Shown: positions 35,801 to 46,054 of the stretch, one piece after another
Numbering within the stretch: the first letter of the stretch is position 1
Layout: each line of letters opens with the position of its first letter
Assembly: GCF_018812025.1 (NCBI RefSeq)
Contig: NC_063050.1
Location: 4,782,547-4,846,546, forward strand
Source of the DNA: Megalobrama amblycephala
Lineage: Eukaryota > Chordata > Actinopteri > Cypriniformes > Xenocyprididae
Direction: 5' to 3'
Length of the DNA: 64,000 bases
The notes under the pieces: generated by a model
Told to the model about the DNA's origin: nothing
Databases searched by the model: none
What the model saw: the letters and a program-made list of their open reading frames with translations, nothing else
Program-made: the position numbers and the translations under genes

Positions 35801-37667
35801 TAAGCCACTGCTCAGATTTCTGTGGAGAAATATGCAGCGTGAGAACCCTGTAAATGTGTATGAGTGGCAAGTGTTACCCTTTGGAACTACTTGCAGCCCA
35901 TGCTGTGCAACCTTTGCTGTACTGAAGCATGTCCGTGACCACACCCAACCAGATGAAGATGTACGCTTGTCCGTAGAAAGACATTTCTACGTCGACAATT
36001 TCCTTCAAAGTGTACCTTCCACAGACAAAGCCACTGAACTGGTGAATAAACTACAAGCTCTTCTCTCTTCAGGTGGGTTTGAACTTAGACAGTGGGCTAG
36101 TAACATTCCTTCTGTTGTTGCCCACCTTCCAGTAGAAGCCAGATCGGAGAAGAATGAGCTGTGGCTCTCAGAAAAGCAGTGGAATGTCTCAGAATCCACC
36201 CTGGGTCTACGATGGCTTTGCCAAACAGACACTCTTGGCTACAAAGCACGGCAGCTAGAACCACAAGTGCCCACAATGAGATATATCTATCACGTTCTAG
36301 CCAGTCAGTATGACCCTTTGGGTTACATGATCCCATACACAACAAGAGCCAAAGTCCTGGTACAACGATTGTGGGACAAAAAACGCGACTGGGATGACCC
36401 GAAGCTGCCAAGTGACCTTCATCAAGCCTGGTGCACGTGGGAGGAGGAGCTGCAGGACATTGAGAGAATTGCCATCCCACTATGTTATAGCAGCCCCCAA
36501 ATGGATTCTGAGGCTTGCATAAGAGACATTCATATATTTTGTGATGCTTCAGATCATGCATACGGGTCAGTTGCATATCTCAGAACACAAAATGTGGAAG
36601 GCCATGTGGAGGTTGCATTCATTGCAGCAAGATCTAGAGTGGCACCTAAACGCCAGTTGTCTATACCGAGATTAGAACTATGTGCAGCACTCACAGGGGC
36701 CCAGTTGGCAAGGCTTCTAGAAAGAGAACTCACCCTGGCCATTCGGCAGCTGACCTTATGGAGTGACTCTAAAACAGTGCTGACATGGATTCAGTCAGAA
36801 TCTTGCAGATATAAAGTGTTTGTGGGCACGAGAGTTGCCGAGATTCAGGAGCTGACTTCTCCTCAGGCATGGCGGTACGTTAAGTCTGAAGACAACCCTG
36901 CAGATGACATCACTCACGGTAAATCACTCTGGCAGCTCTCTCAGCCTTCTAGATGGAACCGAGGGCCAAACTTTCTCTGGCAGGACCCAAAATCCTGGCC
37001 CAATGACCCAGTGGAGCCAGCCACAGACAGCACAGAAGAGAAAAAGGTGAGCTTCTGTGGTCTTACTACAATAGATCTTTCTAAGGCTATGCAAGACTTC
37101 TCTCAGTTTCACAGTTTCCTAGAACTGGTTGAGAAAAGAGCACTAGAACAGTATGGACAAACGAAACAGTCAGAAGATTTATCTGCTTCAGACTATGCAA
37201 CAGCTGAGATCTCTCTTCTAAAGGAAGCACAAGCGACATGCTTCCCTGCTGAAATTGCGGCATTAACGGCTGGCAAACCTTTGCCTTCTAACAGCCGGTT
37301 ACTCACACTTGCCCCAGAGCTTGATAAGTCTACTGACCTCATAAGAGTAGGTGGCCGTCTACGTTACAGTGATTTGCTTGACCAAGAGACTGCTCACCCC
37401 ATAATCCTTGAACCCAAACACCCCCTTAGTCAACTTTTAATTCAGCATTTTGATGAAAAATTACATCACCCAGGGCCAGAAAGAGTATTTGCTGAGATAC
37501 GACGCCGATACTGGATTCTGAGAGGCCGAGAGGCTGTACGTCGACATCAACAAAAGTGCAGTGAGTGCAGAAAATGGCGCGGGAAACCTGAAATCCCACG
37601 TATGGCTGATTTGCCACCTGCACCGTCTTCGCCTCTACCAACCTGCATTCTATTCAACTGGTGTTGA
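32826..37667 (+). CDS. BEL/Pao gag-pro-RT-RNase H polyprotein
   Basis: This long frame of 1613 codons makes the structural and enzymatic proteins of the retrotransposon. In order: a charged proline-rich N-terminus, a DUF1759 gag core (about residues 290-440), and zinc knuckles CHYCDNKQHFLNQC and CWRCGRKHQAAQC followed by CKVC (about 517-585). Next come an aspartic protease with DDGSERT (about 640), the RT with ITSDIKGMFHQIRL and FYVDNFLQS (about 975-1070), and RNase H with FCDASDHAYGS, PRLELCAAL and LWSDSKT (about 1240-1320). The integrase HHCC zinc domain follows (about 1540-1600). The RT box reads YVDN where many families have YVDD. Bases 32774-33124 hold an overlapping frame whose start looks like the true gag N-terminus, so a +1 frame change seems to lie near 32860. 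A second break near 37620 ends this frame early. Confidence 0.93.
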   Translation: MSADGCQGPPRHLVDYEVEYRGFQHTYPPVSRLQLAHHRESEMQGALYQSEGAAEMTPLTRWQELEQEEEITGEPYADKDAQAVIQQLREENQQLHQTIRDMRHKIEMDETASSQIPVPLPRTKSPREASVTQTKLRPMPAPRSHKSIADCSRQAAKETDNTETRYGSPKSVDDEQVSVSAISDDLCRMSLKSPPEGKPVPYRSSSPSHPQSKRLTQSYPARSPERYTNYAPHQQRLPYRAPSPVLSFREQPDYSTRPYHPPRDFIPDSRIPPTRESIYRGPTPSIPDFTAEDPRQFARLKISLENLLPHDATEQFKYQILLEHLKFEEALLIADSYSNSRYPYTYTMQSLSEHYGQPHQLALGRIAELMDGPNIRSGDTQAFRRFALRVRALVGMLDQLGDKGSIELQCGSHVARLMSKLPHDLRANFKRYVHPLRNPIPNLLDFSHWLEFELQVQPTDSRVCIGEMKGRGALQKEAQRPRRHPLQAAAILHSAEQSTSITAAINSETERPGRSVYCHYCDNKQHFLNQCSNFAQLTNELKTNWIKLNKRCWRCGRKHQAAQCRLKVTCKVCTEKHLTALHDINSRSTVTKNTEVQKESQTLYLDRPVGGSQILLKLSKVLLHHGKHTLMTYAILDDGSERTILLHDAAQQLQLNGQPENLSLRTVRHDTQVISGTKVSFTLSPAFQPNKRFKIRGAFTAEHLGLAKHSHPVPALQEKFKHLKGLPLQGFSQVQPLLLIGSDHHHLIAPIEPVRFGPPGGPAGVKTRLGWTLQGPANVVQHQLPAQQCLFTSVASPASELLQHVERLWQLDTLPYRNEKVVTRSRCDQEAIDMLEAKTVRVNVDGVLRYATPLLRKKEMPKLTAPKEAVLPHLRGLEKRLSKDLELAKAYNQEIERLEQSGYAVKLAPEAVDQTPESWYIPHHMVHHNGKNRVVYNCSFQFEGHNLNEYILPGPTLTSTLLGVLLRFREHTVAITSDIKGMFHQIRLLPEDKPLLRFLWRNMQRENPVNVYEWQVLPFGTTCSPCCATFAVLKHVRDHTQPDEDVRLSVERHFYVDNFLQSVPSTDKATELVNKLQALLSSGGFELRQWASNIPSVVAHLPVEARSEKNELWLSEKQWNVSESTLGLRWLCQTDTLGYKARQLEPQVPTMRYIYHVLASQYDPLGYMIPYTTRAKVLVQRLWDKKRDWDDPKLPSDLHQAWCTWEEELQDIERIAIPLCYSSPQMDSEACIRDIHIFCDASDHAYGSVAYLRTQNVEGHVEVAFIAARSRVAPKRQLSIPRLELCAALTGAQLARLLERELTLAIRQLTLWSDSKTVLTWIQSESCRYKVFVGTRVAEIQELTSPQAWRYVKSEDNPADDITHGKSLWQLSQPSRWNRGPNFLWQDPKSWPNDPVEPATDSTEEKKVSFCGLTTIDLSKAMQDFSQFHSFLELVEKRALEQYGQTKQSEDLSASDYATAEISLLKEAQATCFPAEIAALTAGKPLPSNSRLLTLAPELDKSTDLIRVGGRLRYSDLLDQETAHPIILEPKHPLSQLLIQHFDEKLHHPGPERVFAEIRRRYWILRGREAVRRHQQKCSECRKWRGKPEIPRMADLPPAPSSPLPTCILFNWC

Positions 37668-38559
37668 CTCTTTTGGGCCTTTCACAATTAAAATAGGACG
37701 GCGCAATGAGAAACGATGGGGAATTATTTTTAAATGTATGACCACTAGAGCAGTATATATTGACGTGCTGACCAACATCAGCTCAGATTCATTCCTCATG
37801 GCGTTACGCCGATTCATTGCACGCAGAGGAAAACCCCATGAACTCTTTTCGGACCAGGGGACTAATTTCAGAGGAGGTGAACGAGAATTGTCAGAAGCAT
37901 TCACAGCCCTGCAGCCCACCCTGCAGAGCCAACTTGCAAAGCAGCAAATCCAGTTTCACTTTAATCCCCCAGGAGCTCCCCACTTCGGTGGTATATGGGA
38001 AAGAGAAATCAGGTCCCTGAAAGCTGCACTTAACCAGACTCTTGGAGCACAACATGTGCCTGAGGAAGTGCTGACTACAGTCCTTGTAGAAATCGAAGGA
38101 ATCCTGAACTCTAAACCCTTAGGGTATGTGTCTTCAGATGTGGCAGATGTTGATCCTATCACTCCAAACATCCTTCTCATGGGGCGGCCGGACTCCGACT
38201 TACCACAGGTTGTATACCCCAAGTCAGAGCTACTGAGCAAGAAGCGCTGGAGACACAGTCAGATCCTCGCTGATCATTTCTGGGCACACTTCATAAAGCG
38301 GTATCTACCTGAATTACAAACCCGTTCAAAGTGGATGACTGAAGGGGCCAAGAACTTGGAGACTGGAACTGTGGTGATGATAGTTGACCAGCAACTTCCC
38401 AGGGCACTTTGGCCAGTGGGTAAGGTCACAGACACATTACCAGGAGCTGATGGTCAAATCCGAACTGCTGAAGTGCAAGTGGGTGATCGTAAATATGTTA
38501 GACCCGTAAGTAAGCTAATCCGTTTGCCAGTATTACCAAATGATGACAAAGACTCTTAA
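37561..38559 (+). CDS. BEL/Pao integrase core and C-terminal domain
   Basis: The last 332-codon frame overlaps the end of the polyprotein frame by about 107 bases and lies in the +1 frame relative to it. It carries the integrase catalytic triad region: D in STGVDSFGPF, D in FSDQGTNFRGG, and E in APHFGGIWEREIRSL. A DUF5641-like C-terminal domain follows (VGKVTDTLPGADGQIRTAEV). Integrase inserts the element's DNA copy into the host chromosome. The family normally makes it as part of one polyprotein, so the ATG at 37561 is probably not a true start. The stop is about 40 bp before the 3' LTR. Confidence 0.92.
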   Translation: MSAENGAGNLKSHVWLICHLHRLRLYQPAFYSTGVDSFGPFTIKIGRRNEKRWGIIFKCMTTRAVYIDVLTNISSDSFLMALRRFIARRGKPHELFSDQGTNFRGGERELSEAFTALQPTLQSQLAKQQIQFHFNPPGAPHFGGIWEREIRSLKAALNQTLGAQHVPEEVLTTVLVEIEGILNSKPLGYVSSDVADVDPITPNILLMGRPDSDLPQVVYPKSELLSKKRWRHSQILADHFWAHFIKRYLPELQTRSKWMTEGAKNLETGTVVMIVDQQLPRALWPVGKVTDTLPGADGQIRTAEVQVGDRKYVRPVSKLIRLPVLPNDDKDS

Positions 38560-38599
38560 GCCTTTTCTGTATTGAATTTACTACGTAAATTGGGGCGGC

Positions 38600-39341
38600 T
38601 GTTGAAAAGGCCCAGTATTTTCCATACTATTTACTGATTTGATGTTGATATGATTGACAGACTAGTCGGGCCCGCCCATAAGAAGGACGACATTTTAGTT
38701 CTTACAGCTCTGTCAACTGCTCGCTATAAAGTTGCTTTCATTGTGTGTGCGTTCGAAAGAAGTAAGTGTGTTTTTTTATATCTTATGTTTATATGATTCT
38801 AACATCTTGTTAGTGTGAGAATTCGAGTTTTAATCTGTTACCGGTCCATTCCTCATAACTGCGTCATCTCATAAGTGCGCGAGTCCGGAGCGTATCCAGC
38901 CATCTATAACGCGCACATTTAATATAGCGAGTGTGTGTATTGCATTATGATTATTAAGATATTAATATGTTAATCAGCATATAGGGTTTTTGCTTGTGAA
39001 TAAACTTTCCAGGCAGTATTGTTTGGCATATTTATGACTGTTATTTCTGCTAATGCACGGTAATGCACTGTTAAATAATGGCGCTCTATCTAATTGTTTT
39101 ATTTAAATATTTACTGCTGCTGTTATTATGTATAGTGTATTATTTCAGTTGTGATTTATTATGTATATTTCTTTATTCATTTTAGACACCACACACGTGC
39201 CATATGTATGTGAAAGCGTGCATAATAAACGGAGCATCAGTTGAGCACCGACCTCTGGTTTTTGTGCGTTCTTACCGACGCCCCCTGGTGATCACAAATT
39301 AAAATAACAACGCCAGTACAGTCCTTTATATCTATTCAACA
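38600..39341 (+). repeat. 3' LTR of BEL/Pao element
   Basis: It has the same length as the 5' LTR. The one difference noticed is at about 39229 ('aataaacgg' here, 'aataaatgg' in the 5' copy). The purine-rich 'ttggggcggc' just before it (38590-38599) is the likely polypurine tract for plus-strand priming. Confidence 0.96.
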
Positions 39342-39620
39342 TTTCACATCCGGGAACTGTAGGAAAAGTAGTACAGTGCCGATGCATGATCTCTATCTGC
39401 TGTTAGTCTTCTTCACCAGCAGGTGCCGCTAGCAGCTGTTTACAAAGACGTGCAGCGGCTAGTAAGTCATCATTCATTCATAAAAACGGATTTACAGAAA
39501 TAGAGCAAGCGGTAAGTGAATGTGTGATGATTATCAGGGCCAGTATAAATTATGCAGAAAAGCTGATAAAGACACAAAAGCTGCATTTATGTTTAATTCA
39601 GTGTCTTTACGGTTACTTTA

Positions 39621-40103
39621 CCTGTGTAGGCTACAGCTTTCTCTACAGTGAACAAGATAACGTTATTGCCCGATGCTGGTGTACAGATCAAACGTTAAAT
39701 CTGAGGTAGACATATATTTCTCCATGTTGTTTAGTTTCCTTAACTTTATATCACAGCACTGTGTTGTAATACTAGGGTTTCCCTCATCCGTCACAGGATT
39801 CCCCTGCCATCAGGACATATAAAACACTTAACACGGCTTAATGGACTCGTACAGTGATATAAAAGACCAAACTTGCACCTCATTTGTGATGTAGGTTGTA
39901 CTATATGCTCCAAGAAAGCAGATACTGGCATAAAGTTAGATTGATGCTGAACGTTTGATATTAGTAAATTTAGGGACCGTCTCTAAAGTTACAACATTGG
40001 TATTCACGTTTCTACCTTCAATAGCGTTTAAAGAGAATGATTTACAGTCACAAAACCACCTGTAAAGCGTTCATCTAGGTGTCAGGTACAACAGTGATGC
40101 GCC

Positions 40104-40144
<41 letters not shown>

Positions 40145-40822
40145 AAAACACACACACTCAACACGTGAACTCACACAAACTCTTGTACACACACTCTTGA
40201 TTTTAATAATGTATTAGTAAATGCTGAAATTAACATTAATAAAGTTTAATAAGTGCTGTAGCAGTGTGGTTCATTGTTACTTCATATTAACTAGTTAATA
40301 TAAAGTGTTACCTTTTATTTTAATAAACATCAAAAATCTAAAAGGTTTGCATTATACCTGACACCTAGATGAACACTTTACAGGTGGTTTTGTGACTGTA
40401 AATCATTCTCTTTAAACGCTATTGAAGGTAGAAACGTGAATACCAATGTTGTAACTTTAGAGACGGTCCCTAAATTTACTAATATCAAACGTTCAGCATC
40501 AATCTAACTTTATGCCAGTATCTGCTTTCTTGGAGCATATAATACAACCTACATCACAAATGAGGTGCTAGTTTGGTCTTTTATATCACTGTACGAGTCC
40601 ATTAAGCCGTGTTAAGTGTTTTATATGTCCTGATGGCAGGGGAATCCTATGACGGATGAGGGAAACACTAGTATTACAACACAGCGCCGCGATATAAAGT
40701 TAAGGAAACTAAACAACAGAGAGAAATATATGTCTACCTCAGATTAGTTTGATCTGTACACCAGCATCGGGCAATAACGTTATAATCTCGTTCACTGTAG
40801 AGAAAGCTGTAGACTACACAGG
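39621..40822. repeat. Large inverted repeat, ~465-bp arms
   Basis: Bases 39622-40088 recur inverted at about 40355-40821. Shared exact runs include 'gataacgttattgcccgatg', 'ctttatgccagtatctgctt' and 'ggtggttttgtgactgtaaa'. The arms look about 95% identical. The ~265-bp loop holds a (CT)n(CA)n run at 40108-40150. Bases 39347-39620 before it show no feature. No coding exon is recognised; the ORF at 39524 is chance. Confidence 0.9.
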
Positions 40823-42020
40823 GTCCCTGGGCTGTCTAACTGGAGCTCAGCCAGTTTTGTCCACGGTTTCCATGGAGGCCCCACATGGGTTAGCCCAAAT
40901 GAAATGAACACTGCTCAGTGTGCACACTACAGGCTGTTAAATGTGACACAGAAACATGCTGGAGTTAATGAGATAATTAGGTGATAACGAGAAGAATCAC
41001 TGAAGGACAGAGGAACAACAAGAACTACGACTTCAGTCACAGCCTTCGATGAAATCAACTGAAGATAAAGGACATTAAATCACTGAAGATCTGATTAAAC
41101 ATCTCCACAAACAGCATTACCAGCTTCACTTATTACTAACCAGACTGACTTTATTTCTGACGTACATCTACAGAAGCTCTTACTGAGAATAAACAGAGGT
41201 TTAGATGTTGATGATTTGTTGGTAATAATAGTTTGGTTTGATGTCACCATTATCGAGGTCAGTGTTTGCTTTAGTTAGGCAGTTTTACTCTTGACTTTTT
41301 TAGTGTTAGTTTTTCTCTGGCTGTTGTAACTGTTTGTAATGGTGAGAAAAACAAGAGACAATGTGATCAGCTGCTTGATGATAAGAATATGATCATCATG
41401 TATTGGCTTAATTCACTGATTTAATTGATGAGCTTTATTGAACAAAATGTCATTAACTTTCTGCTGGATTTCTACTCACAGACAGACATCACGAATCAGC
41501 GTATGAAACTCAACAACGGTGACATGCTTCATGCCGCAATGCATTCTGGGTGCCTCATACAAAACTCATCCTTAGCTACCAGAATGCATTGCAGCATGAA
41601 GCATGTCACCATTGTTGAGATTCATACGCTGATTCTTGTTAATCATATTGATCATATTCTTATCATCAAGCAGCTGATCACATTGTTTCTTGTCTTTCTT
41701 TCCATTACAAACAGCTATAGTAGCCAGAGAAAAACTAACACTAAAAAAGTCAAGAGTAAAACTGCACAACTTAAGAGATTTAATGTGTTTTATCTTCAGT
41801 TCATCTAAGGCTGTGACTGAAGGCTGTGATCTTGTTGTTCCTCTGTGCTTCTGCTCGTTATCACCTAATTATCTCATTAACTCCACAGCATGGTTCTAAC
41901 AGCCTGTAGTGTGCACACTGAGTAGGGTTAGTCCAGATGAAATGAACACACGTGGGGCCTTCATGGGAACTGCAGACAAAACTGGCTGAGCCCCAGATAG
42001 ACAGACCAGGTGACACCCAT
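40822..42020. repeat. Large palindromic repeat, centre near 41563
   Basis: It directly abuts the previous inverted repeat. Outer phrases 'gctcagccagttttgtc', 'cagtgtgcacactacaggct' and 'taatgagataattaggtgat' recur inverted near 41870-42000. The inner arms 'gtgatcagctgcttgatgat' and 'gcaatgcattctgg' mirror each other about 41563. The left arm is about 200 bp longer. It is the fullest member of the palindromic family also seen at 0.9-1.6, 31.3, 45.7, 61.5 and 62.7 kb. No coding capacity. Confidence 0.88.
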
Positions 42021-42083
42021 CTAGGCCCCACATGGCTGTGCTGGGATGAACAGGCTCTACAATTGTTAAGTTATTTGTTAAAG

Positions 42084-42255
42084 CAGGGGTTCTCAAACCT
42101 GTCCTGGAAGACTCACATTCTGCATATCTCCTTTATCTGACACACCAAATTCAGGTCTTGCAGTCTCTACTAATGCCATGAGGAGTTGAATCAGGTGTGT
42201 TAGATGAGAGACATATAAAATGTGCATCACTAAGGGAACTTTCTGCGAACTCCTG
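42084..42255. mobile_element. 172-bp hAT MITE
   Basis: The ends 'caggggttctcaaacctg' and, inverted, 'caggagttcgcag' are typical of a very abundant cyprinid hAT MITE. The interior 'tctctactaatgc' and 'gagttgaatcaggtgtgtt' also fits that family. The flanking 8-mers do not match. Confidence 0.75.
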
Positions 42256-42315
42256 CTTTAAATCAACAAACATTCAGCTAAAAGTCAGTTATGTAAATGT
42301 AACATTATACTGTAC

Positions 42316-42483
42316 CTTCATCGATCCTTGTTGGTGTATTGTGTCTTGCAGCATTTGAAAAATAGTTGATTTTTACTGGGCCTGTGATAATGTTTCTATC
42401 GAGAAAAAGAGCATTTACACTTCCACCTCTGTCAGCTGTTACATCAACACTGACTGCAGTGTCAGTGTTACTGCTCATCTGCA
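42316..42483 (-). CDS. NLR gene, linker exon
   Basis: This 168-bp exon of the minus-strand NLR gene has an acceptor '...ctccatttcag' ending at 42484 and a donor GTACAG starting at 42315. The translation QMSSNTDTAVSVDVTADRGG, then SVNALFLDRNIITGPVKINY, matches the small glycine/valine/threonine-rich exon that precedes FISNA-NACHT in many fish NLRs; its function is unknown to me. It enters with two bases to complete a codon and leaves one, fitting the PYD exon before it (G|TG) and the NACHT exon after it (G|AG). It lies 12.4 kb upstream of the NACHT exon, with the BEL/Pao element and two palindromes between. Other small exons could hide in between. Confidence 0.75.
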
Positions 42484-42489
42484 CTGAAA

Positions 42490-43900
42490 TGGAGACAAAG
42501 GCACATATTTAAGATTCTTACAGAGATATCATGACATTAGAGCTGTAATATTAATGGTCATTCTCTTTATTACCATCCTTGTATTTGTTCAGGAATATTG
42601 TTCTGGTTCATCTTCTGTAGTGTCTTCAATATAAATCAGACTACTACATGATCTGAGTTGAAGTTAACAGTTTACTTTCTGTTTGCAGCAACAAACAAAC
42701 ACTGCATGCGTCCCACATCTTCTTAAACTAACTTTACAGGTAAGAACACAACACTTGTACTACAAAAACGACACCTAGTGGTTACTCCAGGATACTACAT
42801 CTTCTTTAGGATGCTCAGTGTCTAGATGGCAATATAATAATCTTCTACTAAAAACTTTATTAAGTTCTTTAAAAGCGGGCGTACAGGGTGCGATTTTTGC
42901 CGTCTACGAGTTCGCATGCGATTTTTTTCAATTGCGTGGAAATCGTTGATGCTCGCATGGTCGCGGCTCGTATCATGTGCGAGGAATTACGAGCCGAGCA
43001 GAGTGCCTTACCAGCAGTTCCCGACCTCCCGATTATTTTTAAACGTGTCAAAAAAGTTCGGGAGCTATCGGTTTGAATTTGTGACGTGTGTGCGGTTGAA
43101 AGAGACAATTTTTCGATCTATCTGAAGTTGATCAATCAGGAGCTAAGAAAAACCACAGAAGAAAAAGAAAGATAGAGATGAAGATGACAGCGCCATTTGA
43201 AAAGGAGGATAAACTCGCTGAACTCTGGGCGAACGCTGTATGATGTGTCAAGCAGTGTATCATGACAGGGTCGTCCGAGATGATATTTTACAGCGGATCA
43301 CCCAAGAGCTACAGTTATCAGGTTAAAAAATAAATTATACGTCTCGACTCATGTCCGCTCTTGATCACATGAAATTTCTTTGTACAACTGTACTATACGT
43401 TGGTTGCCATTAAAGAAAACATAGTTTCATATTTATGTTTAAATATGCCTATTATAATGTTATTTATTTTTTTAATTTCATCTATTGGACTAAGACATGT
43501 GAACAGCATGAGTAAGATGCATCATAAGATGCGAATATATCTGAAGACATGGAGTGAGTCAGACATGATTTTGATCACTTCATTAAGTTTTGTTTTGTAG
43601 AAAACCTTTCTTTAAAGTATATTTCGTTTTGTAAAAATTGTATCTTAATTTTAATCAATGTTTCATCAACCAATTGCCTGGATTTAATCAATAAGAAGCA
43701 AATATATTCATTGGGAGCGATCACTGATCTCGAGCGCGTCTTATAGGTTAAATGAACTGAAACTCAAATCAACTGAAACTACAGGCTGCTTGCCTCACAG
43801 ACACGAGAAAAATCCTATCTATAGAAAGCTTGAAATGTCTTCTTTTAAACAAAATAATTCAAAACGAAAAGAAATGGGCTACTCTCTGATTTATAATCCG
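42490..43900. other. NLR intron, no gene seen
   Basis: Around 42875-43080 the two strands carry overlapping short ORFs with partly inverted phrases ('cgtacagggtgcgatttttg'), typical of a decayed MITE. Nothing else is recognised. Confidence 0.4.
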
Positions 43901-43963
<63 letters not shown>

Positions 43964-43966
<3 letters not shown>

Positions 43967-45454
43967 GGGTTAAATTGGGATTTGTTATGTGGGGGGGCTC
44001 TGTGGTTTCAGGGGTGCATGTGTATGCGAAGACAAACTAAAATATAACAAGTTGAGAGAGCCCTCTGCTATGAACACTAAAATGCTGATCAAAATCATTC
44101 TATAGATGCTGGTAGTGTGCAAAGCTACATCTGATGACGATAAAATCTTTCTGTAGGCCTGTGCCTTCTCCTTTGTGTCAGTATCAAATATAAGAGGGAT
44201 GCTACCATTAAAGGACAGAATATAAATACAAAATACAGTGCTCGACATTAAGCCTTGTTTTGTGCTTGTCCTTTGGACAACTAAAATGGTAATTTACGTA
44301 AAAAAGTAGCTTGTCTGGAAAAAAATAGGATTTTTTTTTTGTGTAAATAAATATAAATATATAAATATAATTTATTCCGAAACAAGCAACATTCTCATCA
44401 GTGTTTTATCGGCAGCGACATATTTAAATCTGCATATTTATGTTATTTACCCTGGGGGTATTTTATTAACCTTTATAAAGGGCATCTCCCCCCCAATCTA
44501 ATTCAATTTATGTTTAATGTTTTATTTCAAATTCTTACATTTGATCAATTAAAATAGTAAGACACTATAGGGCTGTTACAAATTAAATAATTTACACTGA
44601 AAAAGTACAACTGCATTCAATAATGTTTAGAGATTCTTTAAATATTTTTGAATATACAAATAAGAAATGTTAGTGGAAAATTTATACTTTTAAACATGAA
44701 ATTAAACCGCCAGTAGATGGCGACAAGTGACCATCTTAATGAGTGAGCCACTGAGTCATTTATCCAAACGAATCATTCAAAAGGCTGAATCAAGAATGAA
44801 GCAGATTGGGACATTGAATCTTCACTCAACCGATTCGTTCAAAACGCTGAATCGTTCTAAACGGCTGAGCGCAGCTGTGAGATCCGCTGGATCTGCTTTA
44901 TTTGGAACTATTTTCGCTGCTACAATAGCACAAAAAACAGGCATATTGCACCTAAAACGTAAGTAATTAATATTAACTACTTTATTGTTTATTGTTAACT
45001 GTTGTATGAAATTAGTGTAAATTTCAATCGAGGTGATATTCAGGAATTCAGCACTCTCGGTCGTGTGATGCTTAACTTTATCATATGTCGTAAATAGCTA
45101 GCTATAAAAACCTCACATATTGAATTTGTATTGCGACATGATAACTGAGTTTCTTTGTGTGAGCAGAGTTTATTTGTTTTGAATTCTCCTCAAGAGGTTA
45201 CATGCGCCTCAACAGCGCAATAGCTATCACCGCCAATATACATTACATTTTACTATCCACTATCAATTGCCACTTAAGCTAAATTAATGATTCTCACATT
45301 TTGGTTGTTATTGACATTTTAATTAAGCTACTTATCTGGTCAGGCAAGTAAAATTCTCTTTCACATCAAAAAATCCACTTGCCCCGCAGTCCAGGACGTC
45401 AAGCCCTGGTAACCCTATGTGCCGGGGCTTAGCCCCGGACCAATTTAACCCCTG
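43964..45454. mobile_element. hAT element inserted in a (TA)n microsatellite
   Basis: The ends are 'caggggttaaattgg' and its inverse. Flanking 8-mers tatataca and tatgtata agree at six positions, and (TA)n lies on both sides (43904-43962 and 45455-45476), so the target was a TA microsatellite. A second pair of hAT-like ends ('cagtgctcgacattaa' at 44237 and, inverted, 'cagggcttgacgtcc' at 45408) suggests a nested element. The ORF at 44727-44966 has no recognised domain. Confidence 0.7.
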
Positions 45455-45639
45455 TATGTATATATATATATATATCTTTCTGCGCATATAAAAGTAAAAA
45501 GCAACTATCAAGAAAACAATATTTGCTTAATGAAGTGAAGAGATTTGACCATTTAGCCTCTCAGCGGCTTTCCCCTTTGATCACAAATCAGCTTCTCAAG
45601 GACTATGGAGAAAAAAAAAAATAGTAAGAACCTAGCAAT

Positions 45640-46054
45640 AATAAGGCATGTTGCAGTGCATTCTGGGTGCCACCAATCAAAATTCCCCATCATGCATTGC
45701 TGCATAAATAAATTATGAGCTGAATTGTCTTAGTATTTTCCTTTATTGTCACAATTTTTTCTGCTGTTATGTGACTTTTTAGTAGCTTGTTTTCTAATGT
45801 TCAGAGTTGATCTGTTGATCAGAATATGTTGCTTGTCACCGTCGCTGAGGTTCACAGGCTGATTCTTCATGTCTGTGTGTGCGGCTTAATTTTTTTTTGA
45901 ACAACAACTTTTATTTATGGATTTTTTTTTATGATCAGAGCAACCTCAGATTATATTGATAAAGCTGATCAATCTACTGTAGAATCACAGTGCTGCTGTA
46001 ATCAATAATGTAAATCTAACTCAGAGATTGGGCTCTAAATGAGTTCAGTGATCT
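45640..46054. repeat. Palindromic family fragment
   Basis: 'tgcagtgcattctgggtgcc', 'caccgtcgctgaggttcac' and 'actcagagattgggctctaa' match the other copies, the last also at 2137. The copy ends where the LINE begins. Confidence 0.7.

Larger units (their letters stand above)
32001..39346 (+). mobile_element. Near-complete, recent BEL/Pao LTR retrotransposon
   Basis: The whole element is bounded by a perfect 5-bp target duplication TTTCA (32001-32005 and 39342-39346). It holds two 742-bp LTRs, a primer binding site, one gag-pol frame with two frame breaks, and an integrase. Only one base difference between the LTRs was noticed, so insertion was recent. It lies in plus orientation, antisense to the NLR gene, in the intron between the linker and NACHT exons. 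Confidence 0.96.

Noticed and set aside
33514..38240. Minus-strand and other-frame ORFs across the BEL/Pao element
   Set aside because: They are shadows of the polyprotein, which explains the whole interval.
43790..44047. ORF with an IYIYIY run
   Set aside because: It is a product of the (TA)n microsatellite beside the hAT element.
44727..44966. Possible gene with a splice donor after LHLKR
   Set aside because: It lies inside a hAT element, shows no recognised domain, and no following exon was found.
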